Translations under genes and position numbers: made by a program | The notes under the pieces: generated by a model | What the model saw: the letters and a program-made list of their open reading frames with translations, nothing else | Database searches by the model: none | Told to the model about the DNA's origin: nothing | Part shown: positions 19,360 through 31,267 of the stretch, piece after piece | How positions within the stretch are numbered: position 1 is the first letter of the stretch | Layout: the number at the start of each line of letters is the position of its first letter | DNA from: Leptodactylus fallax | Lineage: Eukaryota > Chordata > Amphibia > Anura > Leptodactylidae | Reading direction: 5' to 3' | DNA length: 64,000 nucleotides | Assembly: GCA_947044405.1 (NCBI GenBank) | Contig: CAMRHE010001075.1 | Location: 1 to 64,000 of the forward strand

Positions 19360-21405
19360 TTAAGGGCTGTCCAGTTACAGACAAATATTGAGAGACAAAT
19401 TGTAACGTCTCTGCCTGTTCGGGTCTCTGTGCCACCCTCCGCTCGCACGCTGCGGCGTAGGAGGCGTGTTCAGTTTGATTCCTTGTTTAGGGTTCTTGTT
19501 GCTCTGTCTGAACACGGCTCTACTACATCTTCTCTGTAATTGAATTTCAGCCACACCTGTCTCCTGCACCTTTGTTTCTTTCCGTTCATCTAACAGTTAA
19601 TCTTAGCCTTCCCTGTGTGATTGACAGCCTATCTACCAATCAAGTCTGGGACTGGTTCTGGACTTGCTATAAACAGGTCATCAACCCACACATGGTTGCT
19701 GGCTATTGTGACTCTGTCCTGTCACATTGTCCTTACTAAGCTAGTCTTTTGCTATTGTATTGTATTACTCACCTCTAACCTTTGGCTTCCTTTTGACTAC
19801 TCTTTTGGATTACAATTTTGTACTGCTTTGTCTCTCTGGTTTTGACCATTGGCTTGCTGTGTTGTTTGTCTTGTCTTGTTCTGTGTTACACTTATTTCTA
19901 GGAAGGGTTTTGCTGCCCAGTTGCTCCTGTCATTAGGACAGTTGTGGCAATTAGGCAGGGACAGGAGCTGGGTCGAGCTTAGGACTCACTGTCTGTCTTC
20001 CCCTTCTTCCATTGTTCCAGCAGCAGTACTAGAGAATTGCACAACTAGCAATTCTGTAAGATGGGGAAACAGCCCTCATGATATGAATGTACCTGTTTCT
20101 ATAAATAAGTAAATTTTTTTTTCTAAACTGACATTTGTTTGTTTGACCACAAGAGGCCACTGTTACCTCAGAAATGGGAAGAACTGTAATTCTGTTATTC
20201 CCTGGAGTAGTGATGTGGAGACCCTGTTCTGCAGAGGTGGATCAAGAAGGAGGAAAGTGTGTGTGGCAGCCATCTTAGGAGTGTGCTTTTGAGCTTTTAG
20301 AAGAAGAAGCACTGAAGTGAGAGGAAAAAGATTCCTAAGGGATCAGATATATAACAAGGGGGTGCTGAAGTAGAGACTGTTCCAGGGTTTGTTCAGACAG
20401 CATCCTAAGTTGAAGATTGCTATCAAGGACCCGGCTGACAAGTGGCCCTGTCAGTGAGATTGCATGCTTTCTGGATGAGCCCCGCTTCCAGCTGCTCCAG
20501 TCCAAGGCGAAAAGGTACGCAACAAAGCTGGATCAGTAAGAGAAGTAATCATCCCCGCACTGCATTACAATGTTTTGCTTGGGACTGATTAAGGGCCTGT
20601 AGTTAGACTAGTTAGGCATACTCATCTTCACAGGCCCCACTACTGGTGAATTATCTACCTATACAGTAAGGACTAAGACTCAGAGAATTCTATAAACTTG
20701 TTACTCTCAGAGAGGAGCTTCTGAGGAAGTCTAGAAGCGACATCTTATACATTGTCACATTTCTTTGGCTTGCAAGCTGACCTACTATTATATTTACTCG
20801 GATGTACTTTGTGGGGAATAGGGGTATTTTGAAAAGTTTGTAAGCTCTTGTGTTATACCGCCGGTGCTCCTATCGCACTCACTGAATTTTTCCTGTGACT
20901 AGGGTGATAAAAAGGTAATAAGCGGCTGGTTAGTAGCAGCCTGCAGATAAGTAAAAGCTTGGAGTGATTTGGAGCTGCACATTAGAGGGCACCGCGCTGT
21001 ACAACACCAGGGTCTGAGCTTACTAGCTGAGTGTATGTAAATAGTTGAGAGTGTTTTTTTTGGTAAAGAGGTGTTACTATACAAAGTAAAATCTTGTTTT
21101 TTACTAAATTGATTTGGAGTCGCTTCCTTTGTTTGTGACTTCACTGTATACTGGGGAGCCCACCCCAGTACACGGCTTACAACTCCCTTACACAAATGTT
21201 ATTGTATATATAATTGATAATAACTTAATCAATTTTCCAATATACTCTATCATTATTATATTTCTGTATCATTTCACCACAGTTTTCTAGACCTCTGTAT
21301 GATGTCATTCACTCCTAGAAAGTATTTTGGAAAATTGTATAAATTTTCATTATACAAACAATAACATTTGTCTCTCAATATTTGTTTAAAACTGGACAAA
21401 TTATG
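19360..21405. mobile_element. TTAA-type foldback MITE split by a solo LTR
   Basis: 19364-19400 and 21193-21405 together match the ends of the foldback MITE at 58941: GACAAATATTGAGAGACAAAT on the left and its reverse complement, TTTGTCTCTCAATATTTG, at 21367-21384. A TTAA stands at the left edge. The middle was interrupted by the LTR at 19401-21192. The right end is diverged. Confidence 0.65.
19401..21192 (+). repeat. Solo LTR, 1792 bp, target duplication CAAAT
   Basis: The insert starts TGTAACGTCTCTGCC and ends CTCCCTTACA, so its ends are TG...CA with a short inverted repeat. It is flanked by CAAAT at 19396-19400 and 21193-21197, and removal rejoins the MITE seamlessly. This is the mark of an LTR left by recombination. 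A TATAAA at 19668-19673 suggests plus-strand orientation. No retroviral frame was found inside. The first roughly 640 bp recur at 46539-49747. The length is large for a gypsy LTR, so an endogenous-retrovirus or BEL origin is open. Confidence 0.78.
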
Positions 21406-21417
21406 TCCAACTAATGC

Positions 21418-21680
21418 TAGGTTCACCCTAGCATTCAGGTTTCCGTTCTTCGGGCCTGCTTGGGGACCTGAAAAATGGAAACCCTATCTGCTTAAAAGTG
21501 GTTACCAGTGGAAACCCTCGGACCCCATAGACTATAATGGGGTCCGTCGGGTTTCCACCTGGTTTCCACCCGGTTTCCACCCCACATGTATGGAGAGAAA
21601 AGTCCTGCTTGCATATTTTAAGTGGAATGGGGGATGGAGTCCCTGAGCAGTCACCTAATTCTAGTGTGGCCGCAGCCTAA
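21418..21680. repeat. Short foldback-type repeat (GTTCACACTAG family)
   Basis: Starts TGCTAGGTTCACCCTAGCATT and ends AATTCTAGTGTGGCCGCAGCC, with repeated GGTTTCCACC words in the centre. The copies at 35092, 42655 and 45239 share the style and the phrase ACTATAATGGGGTCCGT. No transposase is present. Confidence 0.5.
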
Positions 21681-21699
21681 TAGAGTTGCAGTATTTAAT

Positions 21700-24600
21700 G
21701 CATGTATCATATATGTACCGTATTGGTAATTACTTGGTTACATATTTATATAGTATGATTGAAAAAAGATATGATGTATGTCCATCAAATTCAACCAATA
21801 GATGCGAGGGGATGTGAGTGAAGAGAAGGGATATGATATATAAATATATGATCAATGGGGGAACCACTACTGGGACTGCAACATTTAAATAGGGGTCCTC
21901 AGACACCACTTTCCCTATGCTCAAGACCATAGTGAAGAGAGGTTTGGGACAGTAGCAGTCAAGTGAAGTCTAGAGGACTGACAGAAACAGTCGAGCCCTG
22001 CATCTGTATTAGTTGGACATGATCAGCCTTTGAATGTGAATAACAATTTACATGCCTTGAAAATGTCAAGGAACTACAATGTAAACTGTATTAGAATATT
22101 GTATTACTTTTTATTATATACTGCATGTAAACGCTAGTCACATTTCTAAGATGACCTACAGGGATCACCAGAATACTAACATTTCAGTAATATACTGCAT
22201 CCAAGTCTGTAGAATAAGCTACGGTTTTGTCCTTTGTCTGTTTATAGTATAACAAATGCATTTGTAAATCCATGCCGGACATACCAGGGGAAAACACGCA
22301 CTTATTTTATATAACAGCTATTTTTCATTGCATAAAGATACAGTGTGAGGTTCCCACAAAAATGTCGTCTAAACGATGGTTTACTTTAAAGTAAGAGTAA
22401 ACTATTCATTATTTCACGTATCATGCATTTCACGGTGTGGTTGGTAATTAAAAATACACATAGAGGTGTATTGTGAGGAATGGCAGATACTCAGACATCC
22501 TAAATAGAACTTGTTATTTTCCGGATACCATAAAATATAGGAAGGAATTGGTAGCTACATGAAGTACAGTAAGTGCCACAGCTCCGGACGCCTTAGATGT
22601 ATATCTAGAGTCAGTAGTTCAAGTGTTTTCTGTAATTGTCCTGTGTATGGATTGCTCAGGGATCTCATCTCACAGTTGTTTTATACCTGCAAATTTCTAC
22701 TGAATAAGAGTGGATATGACCTGTAAATGCTGATTGTAAAGTGCCCAGGATGTATCTGCCCTTATATGACCTGGCATTTATGTAACCTGAAATCTGCAGG
22801 TGTATCTAGCATGTAAATACATTTGGAAGACCTGCCCTGTTATGCCCAACCCGAACAGCCCTTCAGGCAAATGCCAGAGTTGGCAGAGTTGCCTAGTGCT
22901 GAAGGGTAAACTTAATTTGTAAATTCTGATAGTGTTAGACTTCCCCTAAATCTTCATATCCTGCACTCATACCTTCCACTTATTTAGACAACTTTAAGTT
23001 ATCTAAAATATATTTTTTAATCCATATTATGACTTTAAGATTTTTACCCTTGATGGTGCTGTAAGAGTTAATGTGAGTATATATAACACTGCTAATGTGT
23101 AATGTGCATTTCAATTGCGGCTCTAAATGTTGGGGGTTTATGAGCCTTTAAATTTGTTTTGGAGATTTTGGGTATTGGGTGAGGTAAACAGACGGCAATA
23201 GGACCCTGGAGAGACATGTGGCGGTGTAGGGGAGTACTGGAGGAGGTGAAATTTAGTGATTTCTTATGCTCCTGTTGATATGCAGGCAGAGAGGCTGTGT
23301 CACCTACAGAGGTGGGGCCAAGCAGTGGCAAATTTTTCTTTTGCCAGGGGTACAGGCACCATGCATACAATATACTGATATTGATGTAAAGTTTTGGCCA
23401 TTTTGTTTTGTGCTTATGTAAAAATATAAAATATGATAACTTCAGGCAATTTGCTGTCAGATATTAAAGGTATATGGCTACCTGTAATTTATTGTCTTCG
23501 CAGGGAATACCATTAAAGAAATCACCTTAATTTTCAATATGAAAGCTGTGAATCTTATCTTTTATACAACACCAAAACCACTATTCTAGGTTGTAATTGA
23601 CAAGATTCCTGATAGCAATAGGGAAAATAGGGAAAGAAGAAAGAAGGGACAAAGTGGATTTCAGCACAGGATTTCACAAATAGGATGTTAATGTCACAAA
23701 GGCTGTCAGAAAACCAAAAGTGTTCAGAAGTTTAGGTACGCCTTGATACTTTTAATTTTACTAACCTCATGACTTGGATATTAATCTTAGATAAGGAATA
23801 CAATCCCTGCAGGTCTATAGGATTTGTGATGCGTAGTATTAACATGGATTTATGCCAGTACATTAATTCAGTATCATTGTCATACATTTCTATTGAGTAT
23901 TAAGCTGTCAATCTGTCATACTGCATGACTGTGATCTATTCCCGAAGTTGCTAACATCAAAGTATCTACTAGGGGAACATGGGTGTGCCCACTTTGCCTT
24001 TCTCTAAGGGTTCTAACACATAGATCTAATTTATCTAGTAAATGATACTTTATTAATTTCCTGGAATGTGGGCCCATACAATCCCTTCTATTATTTGGCA
24101 CATTGAATTTCAAAGCCATACCATGGATATTGTAATTAAAAAGGATTTCTTATTGAAATGCTATAGCACATCTTAAAATTCATGAGATATTATGGCGCAT
24201 TATTCTATGACAAGTCAAGATTTTACATTTTAGTTTCATGCAACGTCGTTCCAACTACAACTGTTTTGACATAACCACATGCATTATACCAACTATTAAA
24301 AAAATAAAGATAGGACCTTCAGAAATGTAATTTAATTTTGAGTGACTTAACTACAAACTATTTTAAAATTTTTACTTATGGAGCTATATATTTGACAAAG
24401 CTGGCCATGCACTAGATATTCTGAAGGCCAAAAAGGCCAATTTAGGCCATTTTCTAATGACCATCACTGCTCTTTCAAGACATGAACAAGTGTGATCTAT
24501 GCCAATGGCAGTTATTGGAAAAAAATTATCCACCATGTTAAATGTTTACAGGTGTTGTCAGGTGCTGTAGTTGAAGTGTCACTCATCCAAAATGACATAT

Positions 24601-25560
24601 GTGCATCAATGACAGATGACATCAGTAGAAGCCCAGAGCAGGCCTCAGATCACAACAGAGAATGATTGGTTGTTTGTCCGAAGGGATCAGCGTCAGAGGC
24701 AACCAGCCCCGACACAAATCAATAGATGTGGCAGGGGCTCTACCTGTACACAACAGTTCAAGGGACAGTAGAAGATGTGTAGAGTGCCAGGTAAGCAGGG
24801 GAAGCCAATCCAAGAGGACCAGATGGTGGCAAGGCAGGATTGTTTCTCTGGCATGTGAGCAACAAACTCCTCCATACGCTGGATTGCTGCGATACGCTAT
24901 CGGGAGCAGTGTACTTCCACCTTCTTGGTATGACCATTTTAGCAGCCTACAGGAGATGAGGAGTAAGTGATTTTTTTTGTAACGGGGAAGGGTCATGTTA
25001 AACATATTTTAAGGATGACCTCTGGGAGATCAGGGATAGGTATGCCAGTAACGTCATATATTGTTCTGAGCACCATGGACCAAAATCCTTGCAAGTGGGA
25101 GCATTCCAACCAGTTATGCGTCATTGACCTAGGGCCGAGCAGCATCTTCAGCAGGTTTCAGACATAGAGGGGTACTAATGGTAGAGTTTGGTGGGGACAT
25201 GAAGTGAATGCAACAATATCTTGTAACTGGTTTCTTGGGCCTTAGTTCTGATCACTGCCCTATATGGCTTCCATCATGTTTTTTACATGAGACTGAATGC
25301 AGACGCCACTGTCTTCATCAGTCACTTAATGTCCATTGTTTTCATCCTATGACGGAAAAGAGCAATGGACATTAAATCGTAGTAATCTGAAGCCACCCTA
25401 AAAGAGATACAAGCTAATGTCAGAGGAGGATGGAGCTGCCACCTAGTAACATCAGTAGAAGGGCAGTGAGGACTAATCTAAGGGCCACTAAAGTATTAAT
25501 CCAAGTGGTCAGAGTATTTTATGTGTAAAGTAAATGATATACATATACTGCTATATATCT
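21700..25560. other. Non-coding DNA without recognised elements
   Basis: AT-rich sequence with no supported exon, RNA gene or element end. Frames of 60-127 codons near 24622-25005 are GC-richer but show no domain, no splice context and open frames on both strands, so I do not call them. Confidence 0.4.
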
Positions 25561-25564
25561 GTTA

Positions 25565-25885
25565 GATCTGTCCAGCTCATTTTTATCAATTATCTATGAT
25601 CCCCCACTGATCAGTTGTTTGAAGGTACCTGTTTCCTTCCCACGCTGTCTCTTTTATAGTGACCGTGTGATGAACTTACAGTCTTGTCAGATAGAAGTGT
25701 ATAAGGCTGTAGTTACATCACACCAATGCAATAAAATAAATGATACAATGTAAACAGAGAAGGGGGTCACGGTATTTGCACAAGTGCCACAGTCCCTTCA
25801 AACATCTGATCAGCTAGGGGTTCTGGGTGTTGGAACCCCACTGATCTTTTTATTGATGACCTGAAAAACCTCTTTAATTAGAAAA
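25565..25885. repeat. MITE-like repeat (CCCCACTGATC family), copy 1
   Basis: Shares with 27775-28155 and 56949-57345 the words GATCCCCCACTGATCAG, GTCCCTTCAAACA and CCCACTGATC..ATTGATGACCT, and ends AAAAACCTCTTTAAT. The phrase order suggests one family at different stages of decay. Confidence 0.5.
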
Positions 25886-25889
25886 TACA

Positions 25890-27770
25890 TGGGGTATTAT
25901 TAATAAGGGGTACTATTTAAGGGGCAGACAGGGACATTGTTAATTTATAGATGCAGTTGAGAGCATTATTCATTCTGGGGGGTATATTTTAAACTTAGGG
26001 TTAGCAGCAGGATGTGAACTTTATGTAGGTGAGGGCAATGTGGGTCAGGTCAGCCAAAGATGTCTATGCTGCAAACTTTACAGAGACAAGTCACAGCTGA
26101 AGAACTGGTCATGGCGGCCAGATGGAAAATATGAGAAATGTGAACAATTACAGTCAGATGTCACCTGTAAGTCACTAAATGTTTCCTGTGCTGTATTCAC
26201 CTAAATGATCTGAAGAATATCTTTATATCTACGACTATACAGTCACTATTTAGTGATAATATTGATATACTTGAGCTCGGGGCCCAATTGGACATGTATG
26301 ACCCCTATATGCTAAAGCCCTAAAGTTTACTGAATCTATTACCAATTGTTATGGGAGATACTTTTGTCCTTAAAGTGACAGTACTGTATACATTTCTGAT
26401 TTGCATCTTGACCTCTGACTGAACAGTGAAAATAACTGGTTTCAGCATACAACGTCTTGAAAGGAAAGTCTTTTCAGTGAGAGCTGTTGAGTTTTGATAG
26501 TTGATGGTATCACTCAGACACTTGTCCTGTTTGCAGAACTAACACTGCTGTGTGAACGATGCAATAAAAGGGCAATACTTGTTAAGCTGTTGACACACTA
26601 AGTCAGACCTGTTTAAGAAATCTATAAATACTGAGATGAATAAGGTTTAGCCTATTACATAGGTGAAGAGGTGTTTACAGTGTTTACAGAAGAACAAGCT
26701 CACTCAATTTCCCAGGAAAATCATCACTAGATTTTTCTGTAACTCTGCTAATGTCCATATGATCTTTGTTATGAAGTCTATCCCAAGGATCTGGCTAGGA
26801 ACCATGCACATGATTGAATTACATATACATGAAGTACGCATCTGTAATATGGCATCCAAAGCCTGTCTGTTATGGGCTCACACCATAGGATTAGCTATAG
26901 GTCTTGGTACCTATAAGGGGTTTAGTGGCCTTGGTGCCTGAAAGGGCATAAAGAGCCTTCTGTCACATCAGAAGACTCACTATAAATGCCATGTGGTAGA
27001 TGGAGGGGTTCAAATACAGATTTTGGATTAAAGCCCAGAAGCTTGTAGTTAGGCCTCTGGTCCATATTGTACCTCTGTGATTTATTCAGAGATGACATTT
27101 TTAGTTTTCAATACTTCAAAGGGAATGCTGTCTTACAGAGCTATTTTCTCCAAGAAGCATTGCTTGCACTGCAGGGAGACTTATGGTTCTGTAATAAGTG
27201 ACTTACTAGGGATTCTGTGCACTGCATTTTAGGCTCTGTATGGCTTTGCTAAGGCCATACTAAAAATAAGATCATTGATGGGGATTAATTATTGTATGTA
27301 TTTAGAAGTTGGAACAAATGGTGCAAATGGTGCCATATCTATCAGAATGGCCTGTGTGCATGATAAATTTGGAGGGGCTCGCTAAATATGTTAGGCAGAT
27401 TTTCTTCTGTACAATAATATTTGGAGCCAAAAAGAAAATGCTGCACTTTTTTCTTTTTTTTTTTTTTTAATGTAATATCTTTTTATGGCTCCTCCTAGCC
27501 ATGCCCCTTTTGCTTGAAGATTTCAAAACAAGTTAAATATAAAAAGTGTTAAAATGTAGGAGGTATAAAATTAATGTCATAGCATTTGTGAATTTAAGAT
27601 TTGTCAAGAAAAGTGTAAATGGCACTAAATTTACTACATTGCCACATGTGGTAAAATGTATTAGGTTCAACTCACTAAGCAGTTTTTGTCTTATGTCACG
27701 TCATGATTGGTATACATATACACAAATGAGCAGCACCATAATGGTCTATATGTATACAGGGGTTGGTCAG
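25890..27770. other. Non-coding DNA without recognised elements
   Basis: No exon or element is supported. A T-rich tract (27448-27468) is the only obvious simple sequence. Confidence 0.4.
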
Positions 27771-27774
27771 TTCA

Positions 27775-28155
27775 TTTTTTGCTGATGTATCCTTAAGATA
27801 TATAATCAATAAGAGATTAGTGGGGATCCAACACTTTGGATCCCCACTGATCAGTTGTGTGAGGGGGCCAAGGTGCTTGTGTGACCACCATGACCTCTTC
27901 ACATCATGTTTCATAGCGGCTATGGGATGCAATTACAGCCTCACCCCATAGAAGTGAATGAGAGGAGGCTATAAGTAAATCACATGGCCACTATGACACA
28001 AAAGGCGTGCACTGTAAGTCCCTTCAAACAACTGAATAGCGGGGGGGGGGGGGTCCAGGGTGTCAGACCCCCACTGATCTATTCATTATCTATTCATGAT
28101 CTATCCAGGAGAAAGGTCATCAATAAAAGTGAACCAGACAACTCCTTTAACATAT
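27775..28155. repeat. MITE-like repeat (CCCCACTGATC family), copy 2
   Basis: Contains GGATCCCCACTGATCAGTTG at the left, CCCTTCAAACAACTG and CAGACCCCCACTGATCTAT at the right, and ends near CAACTCCTTTAAC. A run of 14 G lies at 28041-28054 in the interior. Confidence 0.55.
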
Positions 28156-28389
28156 GTTGTATTTTATAACTCACATGTCCCCAAACCTTTTCTAGTTATA
28201 AAAAAGGGTCCCTTTATTTGTGAACTGTGCATCAGCAGTTTGCTTAGTAAATCTCTTTTGATAAATCTGTTGCGTGCCATGTAAGAGTAAGATGGGTTGG
28301 TTGGAAAATGATAAAACGGAGCTAGCTTTGACTTGACTGCATCCTATTCAATCCATGTGATTTTCCATTCTGTCTATTATAAAGAGGAG

Positions 28390-28620
28390 CTTTTTGCATC
28401 CAAACTCTTGGGCTCTGCCATTTCATCTTGTATTTAGTCTTTTTTACTGCCACTATGCCAGCGCACTTAGCAACGACTTTTAATCACTGAACAATTTATC
28501 TTGGGAAGTGCGAGCCACTAAGGGCGCCAAGCTTCATTCTGCCACATCATTAATTTTCCTAATATACGCCATTCATTTTGTATAAACCTTTCTTTCAATG
28601 AATGGAAGAACGAGGGAGCA
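28390..28620. other. Unique GC-balanced block, candidate conserved non-coding element
   Basis: Unlike its surroundings this block is free of visible repeats and has mixed composition. It carries several homeodomain-like sites (TTTAATCACTGAAC, CATTAATTTTCCTAATAT, CCATTCATTTTGTATAA) and no open frame. The call is a hypothesis from texture only. Confidence 0.25.
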
Positions 28621-28624
28621 TGAG

Positions 28625-29580
28625 TCCTTTTTTTTTTCTCTTCCTCACAACTTTCAACATCTTTAATTGAAGGAACATAGTGGTCACTTCAGTTCACTGG
28701 AAAACACCACTTGTCAAAGTCTTCTGTAGCAAATTCTAAACGATGAATAGCAAATGTTGAAATACCGTGGCAAAGACTGCTTCATGAGAGCTGGTGATCT
28801 GTCATGGTGGTTTGGTTTTGCAGCCAGCTTATGTCTTTGTTTTTTTTTTTTAGTAGACCAAAGAAAAGGGTCATCTTACAAAAGTGTGAATAATTGTTTT
28901 AACCTCTTATGTCAGCAAAACTCTCAGGAATTTTACACCAGCTTTTCTGGACCTTGTTTACAAATTATCAGCAATAAAAACTTAGTAGCTTAGGATGGTT
29001 GTCAATGTCCACAATAAAGTAGCTTAGAAGAACAGAGTAATGACTGTAATTACCGTAATGACAATATACAACATACGTATTATACATCAAAATTATTCAC
29101 TGACATATAGATTCATCTGTAAATATCACATTGCTGAAATTTGTGATCTTGGACTGCCACAAAGTTCCAGAACCAAAACTCTCTATAGAAACCTGAAACT
29201 GGGATATCTGTACTTTTTGACTTGATCTAATGATGATCAAATTTGTATGAGGCCTGCTAGACCCTCTTGCACATTAGACAAGGTGCATCACAAAAGTAAC
29301 ATAATGTGGTTTACAATAATGTGGCATTAAGGTACATCAAAAGTGCCTGGAAAAAACTACAATGGTAGCACCAAATGTATTATTGACTTGATCGCCTTTT
29401 TTCAGAACAAAACCGAGAAAGAAAAGTGTGCCATGACACACTTATTATTATTGCACCATTATTGATAAATGTGCCCAATTATTTACATTTATGATCATTT
29501 TTTAAAAATATTTTCTATATGAATTTAGAGAATAAATCCATTGTGCATGCCCTTTCCAGTGGCTACATTGCCATTATATG
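28625..29580. other. Non-coding DNA without recognised elements
   Basis: AT-rich sequence with short T runs (28628-28637, 28839-28850). No exon, RNA gene or element end is supported. Confidence 0.4.
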
Positions 29581-29584
29581 TTAC

Positions 29585-29900
29585 TTACAGCGGAAAAAAA
29601 CAGTCACAGCAAAGTGGATGGGATTCTAGTAAATCTCATCCCAACTTTGCGGGAAAATACGTTGTGTGGACATGCGGCGATTTCCAAAACCGTTGCGGTT
29701 TTGGAAATCACAGCATGTCAATTATATCTACAGAAACACCGGTGGATTCTCTATAGATATAATTGAAGCAGAAAGTCCACAGAGGAAACCTCTGCGAACT
29801 TTCTGTGCAAAGCGCTGTGGGAAGAACCACAATACGTTGCTGCCATGGTTTTTCCTGCAGCACTTTTTTGCTGTGGGACACCACGTGGGTCCTTGGCCTC
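29585..29900 (+). repeat. Foldback MITE (CCCCACGTGGCGTAAATGC family), copy A, left end missing
   Basis: Shares with 34327, 41697 and 51088 the core ATTTCCAAAACCGTTGCGGT, then CAGCATGTCAATTAT and the doublet GTATAATTGAA. It ends GACACCACGTGGGTCCTTGG, the inverted form of the usual family start. Confidence 0.65.
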
Positions 29901-30087
29901 AATAGCCATGCACCAATGCTTTTGCCTATATACTGTATTGGCTGTATTTGGGTTTGCTGTGAGGATTATATTAATGTATAGTGTTGGTGCTTTTTTTCTC
30001 ACTCATGATTTTAATGGCTATCTTTAGTAAAGTGTTTTTTCTATGAAATATGTACTAGGTATGAATTTCTTTGACTTATATGTATAA

Positions 30088-30703
30088 GGGGGCGTTCACA
30101 CTACCGTTGGTGACCGTCAGTAGTGTCCATTGCTATTGTCCGTTACAAGATTTTAGCATCGGACACTAGCTGAACCGTCAGAAATCCGTTAAAATTTCCA
30201 TTCATTTCAATGGGTTTTTATATTGTGTCCGTTTGTGTCCGTTTACACCAAATCCGTCAGAAGTCCGTTATTTTTTCGCGGAGAAAAAATCCTACATGCA
30301 GGACTTTTTGTCCGTTTGAAAAAAACGGATTCTTGACAGACAGCAAGTGTCCGTTATTTTTTTAACATTGAAGTCTATGGGTAACGGACTTATAACGGAC
30401 AGTAACTGATAGCCATCAGTTACTGTCCGTTATTTTATGTCTATTTTTTTTCCTGCGCATGCTCAGAAAGCAGAAAAAAAAATAAATAAATAAATAACGG
30501 ACAGTGTTAAAAAACGGACACTAACTGATGCTAACATGTCCGTTTTTTTTTAACTAATCCATTAATTGGATCAGTTAAAAAAACAGACACATTAGCATCA
30601 GTTAGTGTACGTTAATGTCTGTCGTGATAGGTGTCCGTTTTTTGTTTTTTTTCTTTTTTTTAACGGACACTATCAGAACGGACATCAACGGTAGTGTGAA
30701 CCC
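30088..30703. mobile_element. MITE dense in GTCCGTT words
   Basis: The ends are inverted: GGCGTTCACACTACCGTTG at the left and CAACGGTAGTGTGAACCC at the right. The inside holds many copies of GTCCGTT or its complement AACGGAC on both strands, several in foldback pairs (for example around 30386-30434, where CTGATAGCCATCAG sits between mirrored arms). No frame is open. Flanks TGTATAA and TGTGTAA may be a decayed duplication. Confidence 0.65.
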
Positions 30704-31267
30704 TGTGTAACAGTTTGTTTGGAACTGTATCTATATTCACATTTAGTATTTTATACATTGCATTACTGAAGATTTCTGCATCATAACAAAGAGTGTTTTT
30801 TCATATTATTCTATTTCTGTTAAAACCAATTCTAAAAAATTGCTAGGAGCAAATTATAAATCAATTCTTGAGACTTCAAGGCAAAAGTGATCTGTGCGGG
30901 TCTATCCTGCCAACTTTGTTGGCAAAGCATAACAGCACTATATAAACCAAGATAGCATTTCTGGCGGCTGATCTCTGGGTGGTGTCATTACTGCCTTCAC
31001 AATGAAATGCCATAGACCTAAGGATTCATTATGCTACAAGAAAGGTGATGCACTTCTAAGTGCAAATGGATTTTTCTTCCTTGTGTTGCTAGAAACTGAT
31101 GATACAACTAAATAAGACATACTTTTCTTCTTTCTTGATACATCTCAGAAATTCATGAAATAATAGGAGCCCTGATTTGTAGAAGTGTCAAGTCTCCTGT
31201 ATGGCTGATAGTATACAGGGGACTAGATGCTGCAGGAGGCGATTGACCATTATCACTGACCTTTCTA

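Noticed and set aside
24622..25005. 127-codon minus-strand frame
   Set aside because: Open on both strands, no domain or splice context; probably a GC-richer repeat.
28041..28054. Long G runs here and near 49658, and the C run near 41065, as quadruplex or regulatory sites
   Set aside because: They sit inside old repeats with no supporting context, and homopolymer lengths are error-prone.
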